A stretch of 64,000 nt of DNA, taken from the NCBI RefSeq assembly GCF_001580545.1, contig NZ_LRBG01000039.1:372001-436000 (forward strand). Direction: 5' to 3'. The position numbers and the translations under genes are program-made. The DNA is from Paraburkholderia monticola. GTDB lineage: Bacteria; Pseudomonadota; Gammaproteobacteria; Burkholderiales; Burkholderiaceae. Shown piece by piece: positions 35,892-44,471 of the stretch (position 1 is its first letter; each line of letters starts with the position of its first letter). The notes under the pieces are model-generated. The model was not told the DNA's origin and ran no database searches. It was given only the letters and a program-made list of their open reading frames with translations.

Positions 35892-37529
35892 CTAGGCCCG
35901 GCCGAGCCGTTCGGCGCCTGCGCCCAGCGCCGCTCCGGCGGTCGGATCAATCGTCTCCGGTTTTTTGGCGATCAGCGTCTGGGTGGTGAGAATCAGCCCT
36001 GCCACCGAGGCCGCATTGCGCACCGCGCTGTAACTGACCTTGACCGGATCGATGATGCCTGCTTCAGCGAGGTTCACGAACGCGCCGCGACGTGCGTCGA
36101 GACCCATGCCGGGTTTTGCCCGCATCGCTTCGCTGACGATGGCCATGCCGTCGAGTCCGCAATTCGTCGCGATGTGAAAGAGCGGCTTCGCCAGGGCACC
36201 CTGCAAGAGCCGCGCGCCTTGCTGCACACTGCCCTGATGACGGGCGATGACGCCCTCCAGTTCGGATGAGACCCGCAACAAGGCCATGCCACCGCCCGGC
36301 ACGACGCCTTCGGCAATCGCCGCGCGCGCCGCGTGAATCGCATCGTCGATCAGATGAAGCCGACGCTTCTGTTCCACCGGCGTCGCGCCACCCGCGAGAA
36401 TCAGCGCCGTGCCGCCCGACAGTTTTGCAAGGCGCACCTGAAACTTGTCGCGCTCGACGTTCTCCGGCGCCATCTCGTACTGCCGCGCCACCTGTTGACG
36501 GCGCGCCGCCACCGCCGCCGGATCGCCGCCGCCCGCCGTGATGATGGTCTGATTCGACGAGATGCGGACCTGGCGCGCGCTGCCGAGATCGCGCAATTCA
36601 GTGGCTTCCAGCTTGCCGCCCAGATCGCGGGCAACGACCTTGCCACCGGTCACGATCGCGATGTCCTCGAGCATCGCCTTGCGCCAATGTCCGTACTCCG
36701 GCGGATGAATCGCCGCCACGGGCATGCCGCCGTTGTCGCGCCACGCGAGCAGCGTCATGACGCAAGCCGGCGCGACCTCTTCGGCGATGATCAGCAGCGG
36801 CCGTTTGCTGCGCGCCGCCAGCGCCTGAAGCGCCGCCACTTCTTCCTGCGACTGCAGCCGCTGATCGGTCATCAGAATCAGCGGGTTGTCGAGCACCACC
36901 TGCATCCGCTCGATGTCGGTCACCATGTGGTGAGAGAGGTAGCCACGATCGAAAGCCATCCCGTCCACCACTTCCAGACGGGTTTCGACGGTGGTGCCGT
37001 ATTCCACGTCGACGATCCCGTCGGCGCCCACCCGCTCCAATGCTTCGGCCACCAGCTTGCCGGTGAACTCGTCGTTGGCTGCCACCACCGCCACGGCGCG
37101 CACTTCGTCACTGCTGCGCAACGGCGTCGCGGCGCGCTTGAGCGCGTCGATTGCCTCGTTGACGGCCAGTTCCAGGCCTTGCACCAGTTCGACCGGATTG
37201 GCGCCCTGCGCGAGGCAGGCGAGACCGTCCTGGACCAGCGCGTCGGCCAGCACCGTCGCGGTGGTCGTGCCATCGCCGGCTACTTCGTTGGTCTGCCTCG
37301 ATACTTCGCGCACGACCTGCGCGCCGATATTCTCGAAGGGATCTTCGAGTTCGATCTCACTGGCAATGCTGACACCGTCGCGCGAGATGATCGGCGAGCC
37401 GATCGGCCGGTCGATGATCGCGTTCATTCCGCGTGGGCCGAGCGTGCCTCGCACCGCTCTCGCCAGTTTCGCGATGCCTCGACCGAGCGCCATGCGGGCC
37501 TCGTCGTCATGCAGCATGATATTCGGCAT
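35892..37529 (-). CDS. GroEL-like chaperonin dedicated to the monooxygenase (MimG-like)
   Basis: A 545-aa chaperonin-60 family protein, from ATG 37527-37529. ATP-site block GDGTTTATVLADAL is intact (Asp at about 86, equivalent to GroEL D87), as is HLIDDAIHAARAAIAEGVVPGGG near the equatorial Asp. The C-terminus ends ALGAGAERLGRA and lacks the GGM tail of housekeeping GroEL, and no groES gene accompanies it. In mycobacteria a similar protein is required to fold the monooxygenase alpha subunit; here it lies 22 bases after the DUF59 gene in the same operon. Confidence 0.93.
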   Translation of the reverse strand: MPNIMLHDDEARMALGRGIAKLARAVRGTLGPRGMNAIIDRPIGSPIISRDGVSIASEIELEDPFENIGAQVVREVSRQTNEVAGDGTTTATVLADALVQDGLACLAQGANPVELVQGLELAVNEAIDALKRAATPLRSSDEVRAVAVVAANDEFTGKLVAEALERVGADGIVDVEYGTTVETRLEVVDGMAFDRGYLSHHMVTDIERMQVVLDNPLILMTDQRLQSQEEVAALQALAARSKRPLLIIAEEVAPACVMTLLAWRDNGGMPVAAIHPPEYGHWRKAMLEDIAIVTGGKVVARDLGGKLEATELRDLGSARQVRISSNQTIITAGGGDPAAVAARRQQVARQYEMAPENVERDKFQVRLAKLSGGTALILAGGATPVEQKRRLHLIDDAIHAARAAIAEGVVPGGGMALLRVSSELEGVIARHQGSVQQGARLLQGALAKPLFHIATNCGLDGMAIVSEAMRAKPGMGLDARRGAFVNLAEAGIIDPVKVSYSAVRNAASVAGLILTTQTLIAKKPETIDPTAGAALGAGAERLGRA

Positions 37530-37551
37530 GATCCTGTGTCTCCTGATCCGA

Positions 37552-38394
37552 TTAGGTCTGATTGCTCTTTTTAGCTCTGCTGCTGTGGACGAAGTGCACC
37601 GGTTTGATCTCGACCGCCGGCGCGCAGGCGCTGCTTTCGCCATAGCGTGCGGCAAGAAGACCGCGGCATAGCGCGCCGTTGAACTCGGCATTGACGCCGA
37701 CTCTTCGCAACGCGCGCAGGTATGCACCGAGTTCGTCCGGATTCAGCTGGCCACCTTCCGTGTCGACAAAAGCCAGTTCATCCTGCGCTGCTTCGTCGGC
37801 GTGCCCCACGACAGAACGCCGCTCGCCATATCGCGCGACCAGCCGCCGGGTCTTTTCGTCGTCCGTGCTCTCACCTGCCAGCGCCGACAGTTGCGTCATG
37901 CTCAGTCGCACCAGCCTCGCGGGCTCGCAGCCCTGGGCCAATAGCCAGCTCAGGAGTGCCTCCTGGCGACGTTGAAACGCCTTGACGAGAAAAATGCGCC
38001 GTACGTCCTCGACCTCGCCATTGGCCTCGCTGCCGAAGGTCTGCTGGAACGACCTGCCAGCCGCGACACCCCGATTGATCTCGGCGGCATACATGTGCTC
38101 GTCGAGCGTGATCGTGATGGTCGTGACCCACGGCAAGACCGCTATTGCCCGTCGCATGTCGTCCGCCATCAGGTAGGCGAAGTTGGCCGCGCACCAGTAG
38201 GTCGGCAAGCGGAAGCCGATCGATACGCCACCGCCTTCGACCTCCACCGCGGTGACGAAACCCAGCTCCGTCACCGACTCGTCGAGCTCCGGGTCGTCCA
38301 CGGTCTCGAGCCGGGACCAGACCTCGCCGACCCGGCCCGACTCGCCCTTCGCCACGCATCCGGGCCGCGCCTGCACAGCGTGCGCGGTGCTCAT
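37552..38394 (-). CDS. DUF59/MIP18-like protein of the monooxygenase operon
   Basis: A 280-aa protein starting MSTAHAVQARPG at ATG 38392-38394, which overlaps the amidohydrolase stop (ATGA). Residues about 25-115 have the DUF59/PaaD-type pattern VWSRLETVDDPELDESVTELGFVTAVEVEGGGVSIGFRLPTYWCA, associated with metal-cluster assembly. The C-terminal 150 residues are an unrecognised helical extension. It is probably a maturation factor for the diiron enzyme or its reductase (inference). Confidence 0.8.
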   Translation of the reverse strand: MSTAHAVQARPGCVAKGESGRVGEVWSRLETVDDPELDESVTELGFVTAVEVEGGGVSIGFRLPTYWCAANFAYLMADDMRRAIAVLPWVTTITITLDEHMYAAEINRGVAAGRSFQQTFGSEANGEVEDVRRIFLVKAFQRRQEALLSWLLAQGCEPARLVRLSMTQLSALAGESTDDEKTRRLVARYGERRSVVGHADEAAQDELAFVDTEGGQLNPDELGAYLRALRRVGVNAEFNGALCRGLLAARYGESSACAPAVEIKPVHFVHSSRAKKSNQT

Positions 38395-39416
38395 GCACCG
38401 ACCGCGGCCGGTTGCTGGACGTCTTTCAGCAACGCCTTTTGCGCCTCGATGTCGATGCCATACAGTCGCGCCGCGTTGAGCCCCAGGATCTTCTTCTTGG
38501 CCGTCAACGACAACTGCACGCCGGTTTCCTTGCTGACCGACTCGGGCAATTCGAAGGCCATGAACTTTTCGATCAGCCATTTCGGCGACCAGATGGCGTA
38601 ATCGCTGCCGTACAGGATCTTGTCCTCACCGATCCAGAACAGCAGTTCCGAGATCACGTGCGCGAAGTACTCTGGCCGCGTGTGGATGAACGGCAGCACT
38701 ACCGCAAGCCCGCCGTAGACATTCGTCTCCTGGGTCGCGATCCAGCAGAAGTCGTCGAGGCGCGGCAATCCGCAGTGCTCGACGATGAAATTCAGGTTCT
38801 GGAAGCTGGTCGCAGCGTCGTCGATATCGGCCACGTCGAACGCATCGCGATTGAGCGGCAGAATCGTCGGCCCCTTGTGAACATGGATGTTCTTGATGCC
38901 AAGCTTCTCGCAGCGCTCGAAATAGCGTTGCACGCTCGGGTCCGACAGCTTGTAGCCCTTGCTGTCGCCGCGCCATTCCGCCGTGTAAAGCTTGACGCCC
39001 TGAATCTTGTAGAGCGACGCAAGCTCCTCGAGACGGTCGAGCCCCGCTTCCCCATCGCGTGGATCGAACGCGCCATTGACGATGAAGCGATGCGGATACT
39101 TCGTCTTCAACACGTAGTTGGCCTCGGTCGTGTTGAAGCCGTTCTTGTAGAAGTCCGTCAGATAAGTTGGCTGACAGATCGCCATGTCGTCGTAACCGGT
39201 GACGAACAGGTCGTTGTACATCGCTTCTTCGCCGTACTTGTCGAACTTCTCCTTGGGCCACAAATACTCCTTCGGACTCAGGTTCGAGTGATAGGCGTAG
39301 AAGCAGTCGATGAATTGCTGGCCGTGCACGTTCTTAAGGTTGGCCTTGCTGCCGTCCCATAGATGGACGTGACCGTCGATGATGAAAATCTCTTCACCGT
39401 CCGTGGTTCGATACAT
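38391..39416 (-). CDS. Amidohydrolase family 2 (ACMSD-like) protein
   Basis: A 341-aa metal-dependent hydrolase fold protein, from ATG 39414-39416 with AAGGAG upstream. The metal motif reads IIDGHVHLWDG, with further His in IHVHKGPTILPLN and NFIVEHCGLPRLDD and a late Asp in LYGSDYAIW. The same type of gene follows mimABCD in mycobacteria, with no proven function. It may hydrolyse or decarboxylate an oxidation product, or act in enzyme maturation. Confidence 0.88.
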   Translation of the reverse strand: MYRTTDGEEIFIIDGHVHLWDGSKANLKNVHGQQFIDCFYAYHSNLSPKEYLWPKEKFDKYGEEAMYNDLFVTGYDDMAICQPTYLTDFYKNGFNTTEANYVLKTKYPHRFIVNGAFDPRDGEAGLDRLEELASLYKIQGVKLYTAEWRGDSKGYKLSDPSVQRYFERCEKLGIKNIHVHKGPTILPLNRDAFDVADIDDAATSFQNLNFIVEHCGLPRLDDFCWIATQETNVYGGLAVVLPFIHTRPEYFAHVISELLFWIGEDKILYGSDYAIWSPKWLIEKFMAFELPESVSKETGVQLSLTAKKKILGLNAARLYGIDIEAQKALLKDVQQPAAVGA

Positions 39417-39496
39417 GGCATTCGTCTCCTTGGTTGCACGAGCGGCCCGCCGCCGTTGCGGCAAGCCGGCCGCATGTTTAGCTATTGGGGGGAAGG

Positions 39497-39850
39497 TCAT
39501 TCGTAAGCCATCGCATCATCCATGTTGCCGAACAGCACGACCGTCTCGTCGTCGATCATCACCATTCGCCCGTAGTGGGTCGAGGTGGAGATCTCGAATA
39601 GATGCGGCGTCATCTCGCGGCCCAGCACTTCGCTGATTTCGCCCATCTTGAACTCGATCTTGCCCTGCCCGTCGATGCGGATCATGGCGGGCAGATAGGT
39701 CACCGTGATGCCGGGCTTGGTGGACATCAGTTCGGCAATCGCCCGGGCCTCGACGCTGTCGTTCATCGTCACGCCGCATTGGTGCGAGATGGTCTGTTCG
39801 AAGCGAACGTCCTTCATCGACTTGAAGATGTTGTCGGTATGCACTGACAT
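39497..39850 (-). CDS. prmD: Propane-type monooxygenase coupling (effector) protein
   Basis: A 117-aa protein of the MmoB/DmpM/PrmD family, with features GVTMNDSVEARAIAELMSTKPGITVTYLPAMIRIDGQGKIEF and a C-terminal LFEISTSTHYGRMVMIDDETVVLFGN. It has no cofactor and tunes substrate access and electron transfer to the hydroxylase. GAGGAG precedes the ATG. It is fourth in the A-B-C-D order. Confidence 0.93.
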   Translation of the reverse strand: MSVHTDNIFKSMKDVRFEQTISHQCGVTMNDSVEARAIAELMSTKPGITVTYLPAMIRIDGQGKIEFKMGEISEVLGREMTPHLFEISTSTHYGRMVMIDDETVVLFGNMDDAMAYE

Positions 39851-39894
39851 TGCGTACTCCTCTGCGCGGTTGGTTCGAATGGTTCGAGCGGCAC

Positions 39895-40977
39895 TCAGGC
39901 GCGGATCGACGAAGGAAAGTGAACGCCGATCTCCCGGGCGATCATCTCCGCCCGTTCTATCGAGCTGTTCAGACTGTCATTGAACTGGGCCGTCTTCACA
40001 TGCGGAATCGACCAGATCGGCTGTAGCTGCTTGGCCGCGGCCGCAGCCAGAGCACCGTGCTTTTCGAGCCATTCGCCAAACAGCTTGCGATTGGCCTCGC
40101 CGTGCTGCGGGTCGTTGGCGAGCATATGGAACAGCTCGACGGCATTGGCCAGGTTGCGCTCGTAGTCGCCCTCCGCCGCGGACACGACTGTCGGCGTCAG
40201 AAAATCGTTTTGCGCGGCGGCGACCTGCATGACGAAGCCGCTGCGAAACAGATCCGCGACGAGCGGCTCGAATACGATATTCACCGCGAAGTACTTCTCG
40301 AGAAAATCGGTGGCGCCGCCGATGGTTTCCACCGCCCGCCGCGTGTCCTGCCAGATGGGATCGGTCAGCCAGTGCTGCTTGCCGGCATCGAGGTCGAGAT
40401 TGGGCAGATCCAAGGCGATCTCGCCCAGGTAGAGCGTCAGGTCCTGAGCAAAGCGCAGCTTGTAGGAGGCGTTCGTGAGGATCGCGCTATTGATCATCTG
40501 GGTGTAGCCGTAGCGCTGCGCATGCATCGTGGCGGTGCCCAGACCGAACTCCGCATGCTTGTACGCGCCCAGGTGCGCTTCTAGCACCTTGATCCACGTC
40601 TTGTCGAAGCGTTTCACCGCGCCCGAGCGCCGCGCATTCTGGATCGCGCCCGTGATCATGCCGACGATGGTCGATTGACGCTGGTAATGCGTACGCTCCC
40701 ACTCTTCGTCGACGGCGCGGAACTTGTGCCAGTCCGAGCATTTGGCCGCCGTCCAGGTTTGCGAATACGTCGGCGTACCGTCAGCGAACGAAAGAATCCA
40801 GTCTTGCAGCAGATACCGGTTCGGATCAGGCTGCACATCCACGGTCATGTCTTCGTAGTGACTCGCCTTGCGTCCCTTCGGCTCGAAGTAGTTGTACTTG
40901 CGACTGTCCCAGCCGGCAAACTGGGCCGCGCCGGCCGCACCCGACTTCACTGGCGACTGCTCTGCCAAGGTACTCAT
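39895..40977 (-). CDS. prmC: Monooxygenase hydroxylase beta (small) subunit
   Basis: A 360-aa helical subunit. ATG at 40975-40977 is chosen for its strong AAGGAGGA site. It begins MSTLAEQSPVKSGAAGAAQFAGW and contains the family blocks SRKYNYFEPKGRKASHYEDMTVDVQPDPNRYL and LGAYKHAEFGLGTATMHAQRYGYTQMINSAI. It has no iron ligands of its own and dimerises with the alpha subunit to build the hydroxylase core. Confidence 0.94.
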   Translation of the reverse strand: MSTLAEQSPVKSGAAGAAQFAGWDSRKYNYFEPKGRKASHYEDMTVDVQPDPNRYLLQDWILSFADGTPTYSQTWTAAKCSDWHKFRAVDEEWERTHYQRQSTIVGMITGAIQNARRSGAVKRFDKTWIKVLEAHLGAYKHAEFGLGTATMHAQRYGYTQMINSAILTNASYKLRFAQDLTLYLGEIALDLPNLDLDAGKQHWLTDPIWQDTRRAVETIGGATDFLEKYFAVNIVFEPLVADLFRSGFVMQVAAAQNDFLTPTVVSAAEGDYERNLANAVELFHMLANDPQHGEANRKLFGEWLEKHGALAAAAAKQLQPIWSIPHVKTAQFNDSLNSSIERAEMIAREIGVHFPSSIRA

Positions 40978-41040
40978 GTTAGTCCTCCTTCGTGTTTCGG
41001 TTATAGACACTACGAACAGGTGCTGTCGTGCGAGAACCGC

Positions 41041-42123
41041 TCAGCGAACCGCCTGAGTAAACTTGTCGAAATAAAGTCGCTCGGGCGCGACGCCGGCCAT
41101 CTGAAGAACCGGCATCACTGCCTCGATCATCGGAGTGGGACCGCAGGCGTAAGCGTCGATCTCACCCGCGAGCGCTTCCTCGCGCAACGTGCGGCCGACT
41201 ACTTCGTGGATAAAGCCGGTCTCACCGGTCCAGCCGTCGTCCGGTTCGGCATTCGAGAGCGCCGGTATGAAGCGGAAATCCGGCAGTTTGTCCTGCAGAT
41301 CCGCGAACTCGTCGAGATAAAACAGATCGCGCCGACTGCGTGCGCCGTAGAAAAAGCGGATCGGGCGCTCTTCGCCGCTTTGCACGTGATCGTTGAGAAT
41401 CGACCACAGTGGCGACATGCCCGACCCGCCGCCCACGAGCACCATCGGACCGGGCTGGTCCTCGCGCCGGAAACAGGTACCGTACGGCCCCTTCGCGATC
41501 AGCCTGTCGCCTCGACGCAGGCCATCGTCCAGTTGCGACGAGAACGCGCCGTTGGGATACTTCTTGATGATGAATTGCAGTGTCGTTTGTCCATCCGGCG
41601 TATTGGCCATCGAAAACGATCGCGTGATGCCGGTGCCCGGAATCGTCAGGTCGACGTACTGCCCGGCCCAAAAGCGCAACGGCCTCGACAGGCTCACTTC
41701 CAGCAGCCTGATATCGTGCGTAAGCTTCGTGATCTTCGTGAGCGTTGCGTCGTATTCGGTGACCGCGATCGAGCGGCGCATCAGGTCTTCGTCGTAATTC
41801 AGCAACTCGACGGTCAGATCGCTATAAGCCAGTGCGCGGCATAGCAGGATATGCCCCGATTCGCGTTCGTAGTCGGGCAGCGCGAACGTCGAATACTTCT
41901 TGAGTTCCACATCGCCTTCGACCAGCAGTGACTTGCAACTACTGCACTGCCCCTCCTTGCATCCATGCATCACCGCGATGCCCTGGCGAAACGCGGCATC
42001 GAGCACCGTCTCGCCTTCGGCCACCGACATCTGCACCCCGACCGGCTCGAAGAAAACGGTATGGAATATCTTGTCGTCGTCTGTGTCAGCCATCTCGCGC
42101 CTCGTCTGTTGCACGTCGCTCAT
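41041..42123 (-). CDS. prmB: Monooxygenase NADH reductase (2Fe-2S/FAD)
   Basis: A 360-aa reductase. The N-terminal plant-type ferredoxin domain has Cys55, Cys60, Cys63 and Cys95 (MHGCKEGQCSSCK...LLCRA). It is followed by an FAD domain (RSFSMANTP) and an NAD domain (GGGSGMSPLWS, YACGPTPM). It passes electrons from NADH to the diiron centre. Its position second in the operon, between alpha and beta subunits, is characteristic of group-5 soluble diiron monooxygenases. Confidence 0.95.
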   Translation of the reverse strand: MSDVQQTRREMADTDDDKIFHTVFFEPVGVQMSVAEGETVLDAAFRQGIAVMHGCKEGQCSSCKSLLVEGDVELKKYSTFALPDYERESGHILLCRALAYSDLTVELLNYDEDLMRRSIAVTEYDATLTKITKLTHDIRLLEVSLSRPLRFWAGQYVDLTIPGTGITRSFSMANTPDGQTTLQFIIKKYPNGAFSSQLDDGLRRGDRLIAKGPYGTCFRREDQPGPMVLVGGGSGMSPLWSILNDHVQSGEERPIRFFYGARSRRDLFYLDEFADLQDKLPDFRFIPALSNAEPDDGWTGETGFIHEVVGRTLREEALAGEIDAYACGPTPMIEAVMPVLQMAGVAPERLYFDKFTQAVR

Positions 42124-42181
42124 CTTTGCGCTCCTGATCCGTCCGGTGGCGCACCACCCGCCACCGGAGCGAATGGCTGCG

Positions 42182-43852
42182 TCAATTCACCGGATTGATC
42201 TTGAAGCCGGCGCGATACTCGGCAATGTGCTTCTCACGCTGTTCCGGCGTCATGCCGCGTAGCAGCACGATCGGGCTCTGGATCGTGTAGCCCCGCACAT
42301 GGTCGAGCGTCCACATCTGCCTGTCGTCGAAGCGCAGATGCGGTTGCGGCACGAGCGTGTTGCCGTCGCTGCGCACGAAGCCGAGATCCTTGATGCAATC
42401 GGCCAGATCCCAGCCGTGGTAGCACTCTTCCCATTGACGGCGTCCACTGAAGCGCCCCATTGCCGGCGTCGGCCTGCCTTCGTATTCGTCGGCAAACGCC
42501 ACCTTATGCGTCCAGCGGCACAGCTCCGAGCAATACGTGTACAGTTGGCCGTCGACTTCGTCGACCACGAAGTCTTCCCGAATCAGACAAGGCACCAGAC
42601 AGCTCCAGCACCGGTGCGGATACACATAGCCGTTCTCCTGATCGAACAGCATGTTGGTTTCGCCCGGCACGCTCTTCTTCGCGTACCACTTCCAGTAGTC
42701 GCCGAATTCCGCGTACCAGCCGGGGTACTTGTGCTCGAACCATTCGAAGTCTTTCTCGGTCTGCGCTTCGATACGCCAGAAATTGACGGGCCAGCCGACC
42801 GAGAAGAACTGCGCGACCTTGTGGACATAGTTCTGCTTGACGATGCGATCCCAGGCCGCCGCGACGTCGTCATGGTGAATCTTGATGCCGTACTTCTCGA
42901 GCGGCAGCATGTAGGTGCGGTAGTAGTCCTCGTAGATCCAGCGGTGCCACAACTCCGCGTACGATTCCTTGCTCTTGTCGCGATTGGTGGTGCCGTACTC
43001 GATGAAGGTGCCAATGGCGGCATCGACGATCGCGTGGTTCTGCCAGAACGCATAGCGCAGGTCGCGCTCGAGTAGCAGATGGTTGTCCGGATCGTTGATG
43101 ATCGACATCACCAGCGAGTGACCATTGCCGATATGGCGGCTTTCGTCCGACTGCACGGAAAGGAACACCGTGGGCAACGCATAGTCGCCGTTGCGGGCCG
43201 CTTCCGAGGGCATCGCGACGAAAAGCGTATTCGTGAATGCGGTCTCCGCCACCACCTGCAGGAAGACGTTGGCGGCCGTGACCGCATCGCCGGTCAGAAA
43301 GCCCTCGGCGAACTGCCGGCCAATCGTGGTGGCATAGCACTTGCCGAACGCGGCTTCCGTAATATCGAACCCGGCCGGGTCGATATAGTTTTCCATGTAC
43401 CACTTTTTCAGGTTCATCTGGATCGTCGAGTGCCGGAACTCGTCGACCATCTGCATCGTGAAGCCGGTGCGTAGCTCTTCTCCGGGTGCGAGCCGGCCGA
43501 GCATCGCCATCGAGCGCGCCGCCGAAATCTCGGGGAACGGAATGATCGCGAGGAACAACTTCATCCATTCCACCCAGCGGGGTTCGACGTTGCGGAACAT
43601 GTCGCCGCGCAATGCCGCGTCGAGTGCGCCGTAGACGCGGTTATCCTTCTCCTCCTGCATCGGAAAATAAGAGCGCAGCACCTGTTTCATCGGGTCACGC
43701 GGCGCCTTGCTGATCTTGTAATCCGTCGGGAAGGTCATCGCCTCCTGGACGTAACTCGGAGTCCAGCCGAGATCGGCGACGCGGCGTGCCGCCTCGCCGA
43801 TACTGATCCCGCGCTGGGACGTGATCTTGTTGAGCGTTAATCCATCAGACAT
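42182..43852 (-). CDS. prmA: Propane-type soluble diiron monooxygenase, alpha subunit
   Basis: A 556-aa hydroxylase alpha subunit. All six diiron ligands can be placed as E108, E138, H141, E203, E237 and H240 (MVDEFRH and SDESRH blocks); their spacing equals that of methane monooxygenase (114/144/147/209/243/246). Together with the A-B-C-D gene order and dedicated chaperonin this makes it a PrmA/MimA-type (group 5) enzyme. Known members oxidise propane to 2-propanol and also acetone, phenol or 2-butanone. AGGAG precedes the ATG. A sigma54 promoter lies about 235 bases upstream. Confidence 0.95.
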   Translation of the reverse strand: MSDGLTLNKITSQRGISIGEAARRVADLGWTPSYVQEAMTFPTDYKISKAPRDPMKQVLRSYFPMQEEKDNRVYGALDAALRGDMFRNVEPRWVEWMKLFLAIIPFPEISAARSMAMLGRLAPGEELRTGFTMQMVDEFRHSTIQMNLKKWYMENYIDPAGFDITEAAFGKCYATTIGRQFAEGFLTGDAVTAANVFLQVVAETAFTNTLFVAMPSEAARNGDYALPTVFLSVQSDESRHIGNGHSLVMSIINDPDNHLLLERDLRYAFWQNHAIVDAAIGTFIEYGTTNRDKSKESYAELWHRWIYEDYYRTYMLPLEKYGIKIHHDDVAAAWDRIVKQNYVHKVAQFFSVGWPVNFWRIEAQTEKDFEWFEHKYPGWYAEFGDYWKWYAKKSVPGETNMLFDQENGYVYPHRCWSCLVPCLIREDFVVDEVDGQLYTYCSELCRWTHKVAFADEYEGRPTPAMGRFSGRRQWEECYHGWDLADCIKDLGFVRSDGNTLVPQPHLRFDDRQMWTLDHVRGYTIQSPIVLLRGMTPEQREKHIAEYRAGFKINPVN

Positions 43853-44087
43853 TGAGCTCTCCTAGTTCCATTTCGATAACTGTCGCAATGCGACGCTTCG
43901 GGCAGGGCTGGCTAGCGCCTGGGCCAGAGTCAACGACACGGGCGGGGCGTCTCGTCGGCAACAGAAAAACTCGGGAGAACGAATCGGACGACAGGCCTCG
44001 ATGACCTGTCTTGATGATTGCGTCTCCTGCTGTTTTCGTTTTGCGCTTCTTGACGTCAACGCTTCCGGATTGACCTGGGCATATAGA

Positions 44088-44102
44088 GCGATAAGCGTGC
44101 CA
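44088..44102 (-). promoter_or_regulatory. Sigma54 promoter of the monooxygenase operon
   Basis: On the minus strand TGGCACGCTTATCGC has the invariant GG-N10-GC spacing and a perfect -24 TGGCAC; the -12 element is TCGC rather than TTGC. It directs transcription towards prmA with a leader of about 220 bases. An inverted repeat TTGT-N6-ACAA at 44181-44194 and the 17-bp motif at 44211 lie upstream. The gap 43853-44229 otherwise holds no gene. Confidence 0.7.
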
Positions 44103-44210
44103 AACGGACTTCCTTGATGCAGATCAAGCCCTGGTAAAGGGCACCGGCTGATGCAAAAAAATCTCGCAGTGCGCCATGTTTTGTTCTGCGACAACGCCGC
44201 TTCACCAGGC

Positions 44211-44227
44211 TGTCCGATATTGGGACG
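44211..44227 (-). promoter_or_regulatory. Candidate activator site (TGTC-N8-GGACG), copy 1
   Basis: TGTCCGATATTGGGACG is an imperfect palindrome 109 bases upstream of the -24 element of the monooxygenase promoter, at a typical enhancer distance. Two more copies precede the alcohol dehydrogenase promoter (48073 and 48116). Confidence 0.55.
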
Positions 44228-44229
44228 TT

Positions 44230-44433
44230 CTATCTGGCGATGCTGCCCTGACTCTCAGCAGTCAGAATCACGGATCGAGGCGCATCGCCAGGAACCTTTC
44301 CTTCAGCGACGAAGCGTGCCGTCAGAATGAGTGCGCCCAACGCGAAGTCCTTGCCATACGCTTCGATCATCTCGTCCGCCACCGCGCCGAGTCGCTCGAA
44401 GAACTGCTCTTTGGAAGTCTGTGCGTCGTTCAT
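44230..44433 (-). CDS. Small conserved-type protein of the adh-cobW operon (67 aa)
   Basis: A 67-aa protein starting MNDAQTSKEQFFERLGAVADEMIEAYGKDFALGALILTARFVAEGK. It is predicted to be helical, with an amphipathic middle, no signal peptide and no Cys/His cluster. It lies 38 bases after the WD40 gene and is the last gene of its operon; the monooxygenase enhancer site begins right at its stop codon. No function is known to me. Confidence 0.7.
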   Translation of the reverse strand: MNDAQTSKEQFFERLGAVADEMIEAYGKDFALGALILTARFVAEGKVPGDAPRSVILTAESQGSIAR

Positions 44434-44471
44434 GGTTGTCTCTGGTTGATATGTGGGGGACCACGTCTTGT

